A stretch of 64,000 bases of DNA from Streptomyces filamentosus (GTDB lineage: Bacteria > Actinomycetota > Actinomycetes > Streptomycetales > Streptomycetaceae). The stretch lies in contig NZ_BNBE01000001.1 in assembly GCF_014654895.1 (NCBI RefSeq), positions 3,556,501 through 3,620,500 of the forward strand, given 5' to 3'. This document shows positions 63,899 through 64,000 of the stretch, one piece after another. The notes under the pieces are model-generated. The model searched no databases. It saw only the letters and a program-made list of their open reading frames with translations, and was not told the origin of the DNA. The position numbers and the translations under genes were made by a program. How positions within the stretch are numbered: position 1 is the first letter of the stretch; every line of letters starts with the position of its first letter.

Positions 63899-64000
63899 CT
63901 GGCGCGTCCCTTCCCGCGCCCGCGGTAGTTGTCCGTGGCGGAGTGGCAGTTGGGGCAGAGGAGCCGCAGGTTCTCGGGCCGGTTGTCGCGCCAGTCGCCG
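63895..64000 (-). CDS. Second HNH endonuclease, truncated by window edge
   Basis: Only the last about 34 codons are visible: DWRDNRPENLRLLCPNCHSA, then a Gly/Arg-rich end. The ENLRLLCPNCH segment matches the downstream HNH protein, so the genes are tandem paralogues. The start lies outside the window. Confidence 0.8.
   Translation of the reverse strand, partial: GDWRDNRPENLRLLCPNCHSATDNYRGRGKGRAR

Overview
The window is high-GC actinobacterial DNA and almost certainly a Streptomyces core-chromosome segment. Codon third positions are strongly G/C and GTG starts are frequent. It carries an SsgA-like sporulation protein, a Mec/CysO/CysM cysteine module, DasR-type operators, and a NarK transporter next to a HemD–winged-helix regulator. 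From memory (no search was possible), the gene order resembles the S. coelicolor region running from ssrA/narK through hpd and ssgG to nagE2/rph. No insertion sequence, prophage, integrase or CRISPR array was seen. Two tRNA genes, one tmRNA gene and one candidate structured small RNA are present.

Layout. 1-0.5 kb: tmRNA. 0.5-5.5 kb: MFS exporter with divergent LysR regulator, then narK and nnaR. 5.6-8.4 kb: GNAT acetyltransferase and a HelD-like helicase. 8.4-8.9 kb: a structured intergenic region with a consensus SigR promoter and strong terminator. 8.9-13.5 kb: malic enzyme, HU protein, murA, YqgE and DUF3039 proteins. 13.6-18.5 kb: sugar ABC transporter plus GH20 hexosaminidase, preceded by a DasR-like box. 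18.8-23.7 kb: three xanthine-dehydrogenase-type subunits, with an unusual repeat-rich extension and degenerate catalytic motifs. 23.9 kb: tRNA-Cys. 24.3-27.8 kb: a three-gene set of unassigned function (small helical protein, large protein, lipoprotein). 27.9-37.9 kb: MFS exporters, DEAD-like helicase, IclR and ArsR regulators, a secreted hydrolase and a minimal Lon-S16 protein. 38-43.3 kb: Lrp regulator with divergent hpd, TPR protein, FAD-linked oxidase, ssgG. 43.6-49.2 kb: two RDD membrane proteins and a secreted M6 peptidase. 49.3-52.4 kb: NAD salvage (pncA, pncB), then clpS and a DUF2017 gene. 52.7-56.8 kb: amino acid permease, mec, leader peptide, cysO, cysM, membrane-anchored PemK-like protein. 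57-61 kb: metallo-hydrolase and the GlcNAc phosphotransferase genes. 61.2-64 kb: RNase PH, lipoprotein, dITP/XTP pyrophosphatase, tRNA-Leu and two tandem HNH nuclease genes, the second cut by the window edge.

How the genes connect. Amino-sugar use is spread over two loci that share DasR-like boxes: the ABC transporter plus hexosaminidase at 13.6 kb and the PTS genes at 59-61 kb. Two near-perfect SigR (thiol-oxidative stress) promoters occur: one drives a probable small RNA at 8.5 kb, the other drives a cysteine-containing leader peptide and cysO-cysM at 54.7 kb. NAD salvage genes sit behind a long palindrome next to their probable promoter.

All assignments come from reading the sequence and remembered family knowledge; nothing was confirmed by database search.
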